This document shows, piece by piece, positions 32,351 to 44,114 of a stretch of DNA of 62,120 nucleotides. Origin of the DNA: Auriscalpium vulgare (taxonomy: Eukaryota > Basidiomycota > Agaricomycetes > Russulales > Auriscalpiaceae); contig JAHBBC010000069.1 in the NCBI GenBank assembly GCA_019915015.1, positions 1 through 62,120 on the forward strand, written 5' to 3'. The notes under the pieces were generated by a model. That model saw only the letters and a list, made by a program, of their open reading frames with translations. It was not told where the DNA came from and ran no database searches. Within the stretch, counting starts at the first letter, position 1. Each line of letters starts with the position of its first letter. The position numbers and the translations under genes are program-made.

Positions 32351-33004
32351 TGATACGCTATCACCCGGGACGGACCCTAGCGGGGCGTGCGGCGAGTGCC
32401 TCACAGGACAACAACCACCAACACTGCCTCCTATACATCGCGATCCAGTCCGGGTGACTAGACTTGCTGAGGGGAAGGTGTTCGTGTCGCTGTTGCGCTT
32501 CGTGCCCTCCCCGTGGTCGTGCGGGGCCACTCCTACCGCCTAAACACCAAACTAAACACTCACCTGCCTGGGGATGCCCTCTACGGGATCCTCCTCCGAG
32601 TGCTTCGCACCCGTGTGCGAAGCGTCCGCCTATGGGCCGTCGCACCCCCTCTTGCCTGTCCGCCTGCCTACCTGTTCCCACATCGGTGGGGTCCTGCCTT
32701 CCTAAGTCTGGTAGCGCCTCAGGCTACAGTTTCTGTGAGGTAAAGGGGTGGGTGGCTTGCGCCGCCCACAGGTTGATTCGGTTGCTACGTCTCGCGCAGC
32801 TCCCTAAGTAGTGGCTCTACCTACGTCGCTAAGCCCTCCCGATCTAGCCCGTTCCGGTGATCCGTTCCGTCGCCAGTCCCGGTTGCTCCTGGGTCGCCGC
32901 GACCACGTTCCCATCACCCCCGCTCCCGCGACCCTGCGCCTCGCATGCTGCTTCCCCGTCTCGCGACGTCTCGCTACACGCTTGCCCGCGGCCTGAACCT
33001 ATCA
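32351..33004 (-). repeat. 5' LTR of the gypsy element (654 bp)
   Basis: This copy is in direct orientation to 19932-20588 and differs from it at about ten positions, including indels near 32475, 32530, 32740 and 32900. Confidence 0.93.
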
Positions 33005-33115
33005 CCGCAGCTGCGTCCCGGGAGCTCAGCATGGAATTTGCAGGTGCGTTACACTGCATCTCAGGCGCATATATGCTGATCAAGTACCCAGGACCAGGCT
33101 CACCTACACCACAAA
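33005..33115 (+). pseudogene. Continuation of the interrupted exon after the gypsy element
   Basis: After the target-duplication copy CCGCAG at 33005-33010, the frame left at 19931 resumes as AAASRELSMEFAGALH and then GAYMLIKYPGPGSP. The frame runs on into the transposase leader, so the boundary between the two proteins, or a fusion of them, is unresolved. Confidence 0.5.
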
Positions 33116-36100
33116 TGTGGTCTCCCCCGCCACGCGATCCCTCTCCAGTAGCCCCCGACGCCTTCGACGACGCCTTTAAAGACCTCTTCGAGGTCTTGGA
33201 CGGTGACCGCCGACCCGGCGCATATATGCGACCCACCGTCGAAGACGCCTCGAGCTCAGACGACGAACTAGACGGGCTCTACCGCGCTGATCGTGCTCGT
33301 GCTCCTCTTCTGCCTCTGTCTGACCATGACGACGCTGGGACTGACCATGAAGACGCTTCCAACGACGACCTTTCAGACGAGGAGCTGCCTGTGCTTGTCG
33401 ACGACCCTCTGTTTCGGACGCATGAGCAAGTATTTGATGGCCCTGTGCGGGACGACGTCTCGCTTGACGATATCGACTCCGGCCCGCCCCCTGCTTTCTC
33501 TGAGCACCCCTGGATTCGCAATTGTATGTCACGGCATATCTGCAGGTCGCTTTTCATGGCGCTACGGAACAATCAATCAAACTGTACCTGGAAACGCAGT
33601 ATGATACACTGATGGCTGTCAAGCGCGCTACTGGTGCTCGCATCTCAGGCTTGGAAAACATGGCGCGCACGCTGAGAACTGCAGAGCGTCGCCTTGGGCT
33701 CGACCCCGACATGTATATTGTCTATTACTTCCTGTGCGACAATGCTGGCACCGTCACCTGCCATCCGAGCTCTACGGCCTGGAGGGCCCTCGTGCACTCA
33801 GCCAAACTGCTCAGGGACGTTGTATGTCACGAAGACGTTGGCCGACGGCAAGACCAAGCGCACGCCCGTCAAGGTTCTTCCGACGGCACCCTCATTCCCA
33901 TGATCCAGCAACTCCTCCTTCGCCCTGGCAAGTACGACGAGTTCCAGCACTGGCGCGGCGAGGGGGATGAACCGGGGCCTGCTGCGCCCATCCGGCCACC
34001 CGAGGATGCTCTGCATGGTGCAGACGCTTTTGCCGACAAGCACAAGCGTATGTATGACATTTATGACGGCTATGGCTGGCGCGCTATCCAGGCGGGGCTC
34101 CAGCGGCGCCGCGGCGGCAAATGGGGCCTCGAGGATGTTGATGTCAAGAACATCCATCAACGGTTCGTCTCCCTCCCTTGCGGACTGGTCTTCATGATCA
34201 ATATCGACTGGTGAGTCGAGTTTCCGGCCGCATCTTCTTAGCTCACGCGTGCTTTTAGGTTCAGCCCAATGAAACGTAGCCGTGGGTACTCCACGGGCGC
34301 GGTCTATGTCAACATATGCAACAACCCCCGTTCCAAGCGGTTCGCGCCGGAGGAGACCATCCTCGTCTGTTCTATTCCCGGACCCCGCGAGCCTACGCAA
34401 GAGCAACTCAATGAAATCTTGGAGCCGCTTGTTCGGGACTTTATACGACTCTACGGAGGTACGTTCAGTTATGCTGCACGATGGTCATTGAGCCCAAAAG
34501 GATTGCAGGTATCAATATGCGCGTGCACGGCCAAGCTGAGCCCGCGCCAATTCACGGCACAATGTACATCGAAGCGTCCGACCTCCCGGCCAGTCGCAAG
34601 TCAGGCGGCCTGCGTGGCGTCACACACAAACATCTTCATGTGCACGACCTGTTACCAACCGCTGTCCGGGCTGGTTTGCCGCGACTGTTTCGATCCATCA
34701 AGTACGAGCTTCACCTCTGTATATTCCGGCGACTAAAGATTTCGCAGAATTCAAGCTGCGAAACGATTGGCGCTATCTCAAATATCAGCTCAAGTGGAAG
34801 TTAATGGACGACCCTGATGTGCGCAAGGAAATTGAGGACAAGCGAGGCGCGCGTTGGACTCCTTTGAGTGCGATGCCCAACTTCATGCCGTCAAGGGACA
34901 CGCCGCCAGATTTCATGCATGGCGCTCTGCTTGGTACGAATTTATTTACCCTCGAATGCTCTCATTAACAGCGCTGCTCGCAGGTGAAGTCAAACATGTG
35001 ACAAACGGCATTCTCGTCAAGATGGGGATGTTCACGGCGCGATCACACAACGACAAGCCGCTCGAGAAGCTCGACGAAATGCTGTCAAGGATCACATGGC
35101 CATCGTCGATGACCCGCATTCCGAAGAAGGTACGTACTACCTTGCAATCTCATTGTTATTTTCCTTACGCTTCAGGATGCAGCTCGTCTCAATCTCGAGG
35201 GCAGACGAGTGGCGCAATTTTGCCCTCGTTCTTCCCCTCCTCCTCTTCCATGCCTTCCAGATCAACGGCGAAATTCCGGACGAGGACGCACCGTACCCTA
35301 AGGACTCTACGAAGGCAAGCGAAGGGCTTGACCAGGCAGAAGGTTTGATGCAGCAACGCCGTCGCGCAAACCTCGGGCGACAAGCTGATGCAACGGCAAG
35401 CGATATCGAAGACAATTACGATACTGAAATGAACAGGAACTATCGCCATCACTACGCCAACATCCTCGACTTCATCTCCGGCAACCGCATCATTATGTCT
35501 CAGTCAATTACCCCGGACGAGGCGCGGCGGGCTGAGGACTACCACGGCCGCGCGATGCGCTCTTGGGCTGACATGAATTGTCATCTCACTCCGTACTGCC
35601 ACCTCATGATGCACGGTACGCCCGCAATTTATCGGCTCGGCCCCGTTTACGGCTTTGGTGTTTTGGCAACGAGCGCAACAACGGGCGACAGGTCAAGGTG
35701 AATACCACGGACACGGTGGCGGAGAGCTTGAAGGTACGCTCATGAGAAGCTGGATCAAGCGATTGCTCCTGTACGATTTGGTGAGTGCCGTGACCGGACG
35801 CCGAGTTGAACTGACTATGCGCTATATTAATCAATCATTTCCTCGCCATTGAAGACCCAACAGAAGAGGACACGTCCGCTCTACGACACTTAAAGGAACA
35901 CATACGCAAGACGAGTAAATCGAACAATCGAGGTAGCCTGATAGAACAAATTTTTGCGCAGAGGTGTGGCACGAACGGTGCGTTCTGCGTCCTGATGCAC
36001 TTCCCTTCCCGGTATCTGAAGCGTCACAGGTGATGGGGTGATTTATTCGCGCGGGACAACTTGCAATCTTCACGCACTTGGGCTGTACAACCTCGTATTT

Positions 36101-36742
36101 GCCTACCTTCAAGACCGGTGGCGCGACGATGTCAATCTCGTAGTAGATGCCGGGAACTGGGACGAGGGTGAACCATTCGTCACGCGATCGGTGACGGCTC
36201 ATTCTCATTGCTTCGTGAACGAGAGGCGGTTCGGAGCGGCGACTGCCCTGCACGGGGTCGGCGTGTCATACGCATTCATTGACATGAATATCCCAGTCCG
36301 CATCAAGTATATTTTTACAGTGAAACACACGCTGGAAGACGCAGAGGAGCCCCCACTCACAGCGGGCGTCACTATCGTCCAGCGTTTGTGTGCGAGACGA
36401 TGACATGCCAGAGATGCCCTGGTACCTTCAGTGTGTTCATTTGCCCTGCCTTTGTAATTTGTGCTCATATTCTCCAGCGCCGCCGACCTCGGATACTCGA
36501 CCTGGCTCACAGACGTGTTAGGCAAGGACGAGGCGGTCAGCACGACTAGGCTGACCGGCCATTTTGCCCTCGGCGATCTCCCCTGGGACGACGGCCACAG
36601 GGAGATTGATTTGTGGGTTACCATGTCCGGAAACCATGTGAGCCCGTCGCGCGTACCGTCTGAGACCCTTACAAACGCAATTCAGATGACACAAGAACCT
36701 GATTTCGACATTGAAGAGGCAGGCGCTATCGGCGCAGATTGA
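33116..36742 (+). pseudogene. Tnp2/Transposase_21-like DDE transposase, degraded
   Basis: This is a cut-and-paste transposase of the CMC (CACTA-like) type. The leader is acidic. Diagnostic blocks are YVTAYLQVAFHGATEQ, a Cys motif (CTQPNCSGTLYVTK), FMINIDWFSPMKRSRGYSTG (catalytic-Asp region), CSIPGPREPTQEQLNEILEP, DTPPDFMHGALLGEVKHV, ADEWRNFALVLPLLLFH and NCHLTPYCHLMMH, then a C-terminal domain (RTGNW-like region, VSYAFIDMNIPVRI, DLGYSTWLTDVLG). Clean GT-AG introns include 34211-34258, 34459-34508, 34702-34747, 34934-34983 and one near 36433-36478. Frame changes without introns occur near 33521, 33770, 33890, 35190 and 35680. The stop is at 36740-36742. The family call rests on the IPGP...LEPL and FMHG blocks. 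Confidence 0.72.
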
Positions 36743-37222
36743 TATTTACACGTTTGTCTAGCGAGTCTTTTTTGTCCGCTTCTGATCTCTCATTCAGGCC
36801 CGCCCAGCTGTCGACGTCCTCTGCGATCGCCTCCGGGTTACCATCCCCCCCCCTTCCCCACTCTGCGACGGCGCCGCTTCCTTTTCATCGTCCACAATGA
36901 ACCACGGTCGATCTTGCTCGGGGTGGGCTTCAATCCATTTGGATCGATCGATGAAGCGGCGCCCAATCGTCTTGCCAGCATTACCAACGTCCGGCAGGGG
37001 CACTTCAATAGGGTTCCCGCGCTTTCTCTTGTGGAACTTGTGCTCCCTGGCAACTTGTGCGTCCAGCGTCTTCAAGAGCGAATTGAGCTGAAACACACGC
37101 CGTTGTCAAGTCTCCGGTTGATCTCTCGTCTCAGGGACACTTACCTCGGTAATTCGATACGCCGACGCGCGCGTAACGTATGGCGCTGTTGACTCCACCT
37201 TTCGCTTCTTGCCCTTGCGCAG

Positions 37223-37868
37223 TGATAGGTTCAGGCCGCGGGCAAGCGTGGTGTAGCGAGACGTCGCGAGACGGGGAAGCAGCATGCGAGGCGCAGGGTC
37301 GCGGGAGCGGGGGTGATGGGAACGTGGTCCGGCGACCCAGGAGCAACCGGGACTGGCGACGGAACGGATCACCGGAACGGGCTTAGCGACGTAGGTAGAG
37401 CCACTACTTAGGGAGCTGCGCGAGACGTAGCAACCGAATCAACCTGTGGGCGGCGCAAGCCACCCACACCCTTTACCTCACAGAAACTGTAGCCTGAGGC
37501 GCTACCAGACTTAGGAAGGCAGGACCCCACCGATGTGGGAACAGGTAGGCAGGCGGACAGGCAAGAGGGGGTGCGACGGCCCATAGGCGGACGCTTCGCA
37601 CACGGGTGCGAAGCACACGGAGGAGGATCCCGTAGAGGGCATCCCCAGGCAGGTGAGTGTTTAGTTTGGTGTTTAGGCGGTAGGAGGTGGCCCCGCACGA
37701 CCGCGGGGAGGGCACGAAGCGCAACAGCGACACGAACACCTTCCCCCTCAGCAAGTCTAGTCACCCGGACTGGATCGCAACGTATAGGAGGCAGTGTTGG
37801 TGGTTGTTTGTCCTGTGAGGCACTCGCCGCACGCCCCGCTTGGGTCCGTCCCGGGTGATAGCGTATCA
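37223..37868 (+). repeat. Solo LTR, same family as the gypsy LTRs, opposite orientation to them in sequence
   Basis: This 646 bp copy starts TGATAGGTTCAGGCCGCG and ends GCGTATCA, the reverse complement of the 19932 and 32351 copies. No internal gypsy sequence adjoins it, so it is a recombination product. In the host gene's sense, CCGC precedes and CTGC follows (3 of 4 match), and removing one copy with the LTR keeps the reading frame. Confidence 0.9.
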
Positions 37869-39119
37869 GCGGCGGACTATGTCTCACTTCAACTTCTTCG
37901 GTGCTCAGCGCGTCGACCCCTTGCTCGTCTTCTTCTCCCCCAGACTCGTCAATGGACTGGTAGGCCACCTCCTCTATCCAGTCATACTCCGGCCCTTTGA
38001 GCGCCGGCACCTGGTGGCGATGCTGCTTGCGCAGAGTGGCTTTCTGGAGAAGCGGTGAGTTACCTTGCCGACATCAAAAATTGTCACTTTACCGTCGCCT
38101 GACGTCCTCTCAGACGTTTGACCCTATTTGCGGCCTATTTTTCTCCAGGCCCTTCTGCTGAGTCTTCCACGCTGTCTTCCAGGATGTAAATGTTGTGTGG
38201 ATTGCGTCTCGAACGTCTTGGTCGACATGCTCTTCAAGGCATCGGCGGACATCTCTTTGGACCACCGATGCCCATGTTGCCTGATTTTTTCCTCCACCTC
38301 AGAAAACCATACCTTACTGTTCGCCGGCCAATCCAGATCCCACCGTGGGCGCAAGATTCGGTCGTCACCGTCGTTTCCTCGTCGTCTCCCGCGCCTGAGA
38401 TGATTTCCTCGATGACCTCCCAGTACGGCAGGGGTTCGCCGGACACGGCGGGTATGGGATCTGGGAGGCACGTCGTGTCGGTTATTCGCATCATTCCCAT
38501 GAGGCACGCCCGAATGACGGCCTGAATAAATGTGAGTGATCTTGTACCTGCGTAATATAACATGTGACTTACCGAGAACGTGTTGTTTCGTTTTGTTCCT
38601 TGTCCTTCGTCTTTCGCAGCGCTTCCGCCTCCTGGCCTCCCGTCGCTACCAGCTCAGCCAACTGCCCCTCCAAGGTTGTGATGCGGTTTTCCAAGGCTTC
38701 CAATTCGTCCTTCCTGTCGGCTTTTGCGCGTTCCAGCTCCTTGGTCAGTTTCTTCAACTGCTCTTTGGTCTTCTTGTCGATGTGTTTGAGCTCACGGATG
38801 TCATCGCGAAGGCCATTCACGTCGTCGCTGAGGCGTTTTTTTGTGTTTTCGGGCGGACAGGAGCTTGAGACGAAGGTGAGTGATTTGTCCTGCTCGAACA
38901 CGCACGTACTCACATTCATCGGTGGCCCTGGGTGTTCCGTACAGGTCCTCATCGCTGTCCACCTCGTTGAACTTGCGCTTGCGCATGTGCCGTTCCCTCT
39001 GTTCCTCGCCTTCACCATGACTCTCGTCCTGGCTGGCCGCTTCCTCTCGAGCACGCGATTCCATCGCCCTCTCGTCTTTCTTCCTGGCCAATGCCTCTCG
39101 CACGCGGACCCGCTCCCGC

Positions 39120-39290
39120 TCCTTCATGCGCTCCATCTCCTCCGCCCGCTTCGCCTCCGCCCGCTTCGCCTCCTCCACCCGCTTCGCCTCCGCCCGTCTC
39201 GCCTCCTCCGCCCGCTTCGCCTCCTCCGCCCGCTTCGCCTCCTCCGCCCGTCTCACCTCTTCCTCCACGCGCTTTGCCTCCTTCTCGCGA
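39120..39290 (-). repeat. 18 bp minisatellite encoding RAEEAK-type units
   Basis: A repeated GCCCGCTTCGCCTCC pattern with 15-18 bp period on the plus strand codes, in the minus frame, for tandem KRAEEA / RRAEEA units of the coiled coil. Confidence 0.75.
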
Positions 39291-40651
39291 CGAGCCTCTG
39301 CGCGTCTTGTCTCGGCCATTCAACGAGCCTTTGCTTCAGCCGCCCGACTCACTTCCGCATCCCGACGAGCTTCTTCATCCGCTGCACGCTTTCTCGCTGC
39401 TTCCCACCTTGCGGCATCCTCCGCCTCTTGATGTTCGGCTCGACGCGCCTTAGCTTCCTTGGCGCGCTTGTCCTCTGCGTCCTGCTGCATCTTCGCCTCA
39501 GCGCGCTTAGCCTCGGCCTCTGCCTGCACGCGGTCCTCCTTCGTGCGCTCCGCCTCCTTGATGAACTTCATCCACTCCTCCTCCTCGGCGTCATCCTCCT
39601 CTGCTGCTTGTGTGCCTCCTGCTGTCTGCGTCTGCGCGTGCGCTCCCCCTCCTTGCATTCCTGCACCCCCCGCCCTCGGAGCTTCCTCTACGCGCGTCCG
39701 GTCCGGTTGCTTCCCGCGAGCGACTCGTGCACACCGGGCCTGTTCTAGGGCTTCTAGCCGCTGCACAACTCCGTCTCCTCTTGAGCGCGCTTGGCTTGAA
39801 ACGCTTCATGCTCCTGTCGGAGGCGCTCTTCCTCGCGTGCTAGCTCCTCTTCTTCGTCGTGTTCCCAGGCCGGGCCGTCGTTGTCTCCATGAACGCTCGC
39901 CTGCGCCTGCCTGTCTGGCGATGGCACTTGGAACTCCTGGAGACAGTACCGGTACGTTAGCGAGATCAAATCTCCATCTCGTCATGTTACTCACATGTCC
40001 GTCCCTTGATCCCTCGCGCGTAGCACCATCTTCTGTCGCCGCCAACGGTCCGGCTGCGAAGGCACGAACACGCTCTTCAAAATCGTCTTGATGCCCTGGA
40101 GACCATCACGAAGGTAAGCAGTGCATCGCAATCATAGAAGCAAATTAACTCACACCCCGAGTCCAGAGTCGTTGTTTCCGATTCCATATGCATGGATGAA
40201 TCCAGGAAGTCGTCCATGGGTGCGTCATCGGCTGTTAGATCTAGAGCAGGCTCCGGAGTCGCCTGATGGGTAGCAGCAGGGGCGGGTTCCGAGTCTGTGG
40301 ACACAGCGCGCGCGATCACGAAGGTATTCTCAGCACGTTGCCCTCGTTCAAGCAATGAAACTCACCGCCTGAGATCACAGTCTCCGCCTTCAACCGCATT
40401 GCCGCAAAAGGATCCAGGAAGCCGTCCACAGGCCCATGAGGTCGACTCGGAGGAGGTTCCTGTGCGGGCTTTTGGGCAGCGGCGCGTGTCCGAGGCCTCG
40501 AGGCGGTTTCTGTGGGCGGCGCACGCGCACGACGCGCGCCTTTGCCGCTGGCAGCCGGCGCCTTGGCACTTGAAGGCGGCGGGTCGGCCATTAGCGCGTC
40601 GATATCGACGACTTGCTCGGTACGTTTGGCGGTTTTTTTGCGTCCTTTCAT

Positions 40652-40984
40652 GAGTGCGGGGTGGGTGCTAACGGGCAGGACGCAGGAGCCTTCGCACCCA
40701 GCGACCAGCCAATATTCCCCGAGCCCGACGACGATCCTGGCCCGACAGCTTCTGATGGGTCTCACAGGATGCAGCGGGGGCGATGAACGGATACATATTT
40801 TGCTGTCCCGCATGCTCAGATCGCTTCCTAGACGTTGTAGCAAGCCACTGTATTTTTTGTATTTATACGATTTATTCTGCACCGCCAGCAGCTGTACAGA
40901 GGCGGGACGGGCGACTGGTCTGCCTCCGGGAATGGTCAGGACACGTCAGGACGTGCGGAAAGCCCTTTGGATGCCCAGAGCATG
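40652..40984. other. Upstream region of the coiled-coil gene
   Basis: No gene is recognised. A TATA-like ATTTATACG lies at 40859-40867. The hAT element begins at 40993. Confidence 0.4.
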
Positions 40985-40992
40985 CCCGGAGC
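40985..40992 (+). repeat. hAT target duplication, left (CCCGGAGC)
   Basis: Exact 8 bp match to 46317-46324. Confidence 0.9.
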
Positions 40993-41100
40993 TAGTGTTG
41001 CGGGAAAAACCTCTGGCCAGTATCCCCCGGTAAGGTACCGGTGGCGCTCCTAGCCGGGGAGGTATCAAACCGGTACCGTACCAGGGAAATAGTCACGTGA
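40993..41100 (+). repeat. hAT left terminal and subterminal inverted repeat
   Basis: TAGTGTTGCGGGAAAA, then CCCCGGTAAGGTACCGGT and CCGGTACCGTACC, ending in CACGTGATG at about 41095. The same order recurs inverted at 46180-46316. Confidence 0.85.
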
Positions 41101-41370
41101 TGTTTAGTTCCCACGCAGTAGCAGCTCGATTTTCGCGTACACACGAGGATTTGGAATGGTTTCAATGCATCAGATGAAGATTTAGCAGTGTATGTATCCA
41201 TAGCCAAATTGCCAGAGCTTAGCCGTAGGTGCCCCGACCTGTACGAATTCGCTGCTGCCTGCTACACAAGTGTCATGATTTGTCAGCAGACGCGGCTTTT
41301 GCAAGGCTGCCGCAGCACTCGAGCGTACATTGTAACAACGCGTACAATACATACTGAAACCTCGGGAGGC

Positions 41371-44110
41371 TTATTGAAACAAGGCATCTGTGCTGAAATC
41401 ATTGTCCTCTTCATCAGAATCTGGTATGCTCTCGTCCCTAGCCTGACCTGCACTGACTCCGACAGCAGGGTTCCGACGTGCAGGAAGCTGAGCTTCCTCC
41501 GCGAGGACATCAGATAAAATTGCAGACCTCAGGTTGATGTGAGGCATCTTGATGAAAGCATTGGCAGGTTCGTACGGTTCTGCCAGGTCTTCACCTTGAA
41601 CGTCATTGTCGTCATTGTCGTCTTCTTCGTCCGACATCGGTGCGGGTGCGTTTTCTGAAGAGGGGAATACCTTCTTTTCGATGTTGTAGAACTTGACCGA
41701 AGGGAATTGATTAGTGTGCGCGCGCACCTGCTCGAATGGTTGGAACACTGTGTACTTCAATAAAGAACGGAGGTTGCTTACCTTGCTCTTAGACATGTGG
41801 TACTGTCGGACTTGAGTCATTGCAGACATGTTATGCACGGATAGCCGATTCCTATGCTTTGGAGTAAGCCATGTGAATGTAGAGCCAGTCCGTTCATCGG
41901 GCATGGAGTTGACTCGGACGGAATACAGTTTGATAGCGAGATGCTATTCATGACAGCATCAGTCGGCAGCGCTCGGTGAATCATACGGACACGAACACGT
42001 ACCGGAAGGATGTGCACATTATCAGAGCCAACACGGCCCTTCCACCACTTAAGGACCGCCTGCGGAACCGTATCGTCGAGCGGATGATCGAATGGGAACT
42101 GGTGTCGAGCATAGGCTAGAGTTCCCTGTGAAGTTGGGCTGTAAATGATTTCCCTTTTTTTGCCCACTTCAAGAATGCCTTCTTATGGCCATGAACGATC
42201 TCTTTCTCTCCGATGTTGGCTAAGAAGCGGACAACGGACTCGAAAATTGATGGATGCCGAACACCAATGAGTGTCACCTTCTCGCCTTCCGGTAGCCACA
42301 GGTCCGACGTGATAAGATCTGATTGATGCACACATAAGACAGCGACGAGATGCAAGCAAAAGAATGGCTCTAACCAGGGTTCAGATATGCTGCAGCAAGG
42401 TATGCATTATTAGCTATGTTGCCATCCAGAAAGAGTTGGCGATGTCGCGCATTGAGGATGCCGCGGATGGCGTTCGCGACCTCAGCGTCAAAATACAGCC
42501 TAGGATTTTGAAAGGCGTCCTCTGTTGCACGAATAACAGCATGCCAGAATATATAGACGTCGGCAGCAGTCGCCTCCAGAGCCTCCAGGCAGGCTAATGC
42601 CTTTGTTGCAGGCAAAGTGGCCGCGATGAACTGGGAGAGACCAGACTCGAACTTGAATGTCTGGTGATCATCCGGTGCAGGCTGAAAATACTCAGCAATT
42701 TCCTGCGAATGTTGTCAGCAAGTCATTTCGTCTAGTCGATCCATCAATTGTACCTCATAAAGTCCGTTAGGCGATTCACGGATGACTTTCTTGATCGCAG
42801 CTGAGGACCGATGGACAGAGCGAGCAGAGAGCGGGATTGTTGCGAATCTCGTCTTTCCGATAGCCTCCAGGCCGCGTCCTGTCTTTAGTTTTTCACGAGC
42901 TTTCTTGAGGGCTGCATGTCCAGCGTGCGAGGTATGAAATAATGTTATTGTCTGCCGCACCACACGGATGATCTGGTTGCGGATTAGATCTGATTAATGC
43001 TGGTAGTGTGGACGTTTGCGCACCGGTTTGAAAACATCAATGAGATTAATCTCAAGGATTGTGCGATTCAAGTGATGGCAAACATCCGCAAGATTGAGCG
43101 CAGTGGGCATGAGGGCCAGAATTGCAATGGAACGCGAGGCTCGCGTGTTACCCGTGCTATCACATGTCAGGCCGGAAACCTGGACGGACCGATGGCATTG
43201 ACAATCTGCGCGAAGTTGTTAGAAATTGCTGAAGTAGTTAAGTTCCAATGCCCACGCACCGGACTTGCGACATTCTCAACAATCCAGGTGCAGTGTGCGA
43301 CTCGGAAGTTGCCTCCCGTGTGTCCATCAAGTATACTTCACGGTCTGAGGTCGAGACGTGTACAGTCCAGTAGGACTCACGACCTGTCGAAGTTCCGCCG
43401 TCATAGGAGAGAGTGAGGTCTTCCTGACCTTGCAGATACTTGAGTTGCTCCCGGCGGACCCACGATGCTTCGTTTACGATGCCTTCATATTCGAGCTTGT
43501 CTCTGGTTGAAGGTGCATATGATGGTAAGGCAATCTCAAGCATCTCCTTCCACTCCGGGCGCGAGACGATATATGTTGGCAAAACCGCGACGCATATGAG
43601 TTTAAGAATGGCAAGGTCGAGCTTTCTGTGACGCTCGAGCTTCCCAAGCGCCTTTGCTTGCCGAAAGAACGCATGTGTCGCGGCGCCTGCATCTTGCTTC
43701 TCCCCATCTTGTCCAATTCCATCTTGAGCTCCTAGTTCCTTCGCAACCATCATGGATCCTTTCGAATTGGTGAGCTCCTGGACCTGCGCAGACAGTGCCT
43801 TTCCAGCTGAATGTATGTGCACTTTCTCCCGCAGCTCTGAGGACAGCTTGGGGCAGTCCTTTGCATGACGAACGACTCGGATCAACGCTCGATGTCGGAA
43901 AGTATGATGGCAAGGGTTATCAGGACCTCCGACACAGCGCCAGAGCAGCGTAGTTGGATTGTCGCGGCGATAGCAAGCCTCGGTGAGAGCGTCCATCAGA
44001 GGATCCGGCGGCCGTCCTCCCCGGCGCGCATCCTTCTTCGGCTGCACCCATTTGACAAGGTCACCAGGGTTAAGCTCAATCTCCATGTCGCTCCCATCTT
44101 CTTCCCCATC
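41371..44110 (-). pseudogene. hAT transposase with zinc finger (C-terminal part of the element's gene)
   Basis: This is the transposase of the hAT element. The N-terminal region (about 44086 down) begins MEIELNPGDLVKWVQP and has GGRPPDPLMDALTEACYRR. A BED-like Cys/His finger follows (CVGG, CHHTFRHRAL, HAKDC). The RNase H-like core follows: LAILKLICVAVLPTYI and LTLSYDGGTSTGRESYW, which carries the likely first catalytic Asp. Later exons carry SGLTCDSTGNTRASR, IEINLIDVF-like sequence, IAEYFQPAPDDHQTF and LWLPEGEKVTLIGVRHPS. The hAT C-terminal block has DHPLDDTVPQAVLKWWKG and KHRNRLSVHNMSAMTQVR. An acidic tail ends at 41371. Several introns are GT-AG. An A7 run at about 42158-42164 shifts the frame by one base, perhaps a sequence error. 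Confidence 0.82.
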
Positions 44111-44114
44111 TCGT

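Larger units (their letters stand above)
19932..33004 (-). mobile_element. Ty3/gypsy LTR retrotransposon with antisense cargo
   Basis: Two direct LTRs of about 655 bp (19932-20588 and 32351-33004) flank a 11.8 kb internal region. The element lies in minus orientation: the primer-binding site is next to the right LTR, the polypurine tract next to the left LTR, and gag-pol runs from 32260 down to 25923. The domain order (gag with CCHC knuckle, protease, RT, RNase H, integrase) is that of Ty3/gypsy. The 5.3 kb between the pol stop and the 3' LTR (20589-25864) carries three plus-strand genes. The LTRs differ at about ten places by eye. Gag-pol has many frame changes, so this copy is probably non-autonomous now. 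Confidence 0.93.
36794..40651 (-). pseudogene. Long coiled-coil gene, broken by solo LTR and an in-frame stop
   Basis: The family is unknown to me. The ATG at 40651 (MKGRKKTAKRTEQVVDIDAL) opens a basic, low-complexity N terminus; acidic exons follow (PALDLTADDAPMDDFLDS). A long charged coil then runs from about 39950 to 38600: heptad-like RAEEAK units and KKTKEQLKKLTKELERAK. The next exons contain AVIRACLMGMMRITDT, GEPLPYWEVIEEI, WDLDWPANSKVWFSEVEEKI and TLRKQHRHQVPALKGPEYDW, then an acidic stretch that ends at the solo LTR (37223-37868). Beyond it are RKGKKRKVEST (NLS-like) and the last exon HKRKRGNPIEVPLPD. An in-frame TGA at 39320-39322 splits the coil, and frame changes lie near 39770 and 38370. 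The gene converges on the transposase gene with 51 bp between stops. Confidence 0.6.

Noticed and set aside
38564..39748. 394-codon plus-strand frame, Leu/Arg-rich
   Set aside because: Antisense shadow of the repetitive coiled-coil coding sequence.
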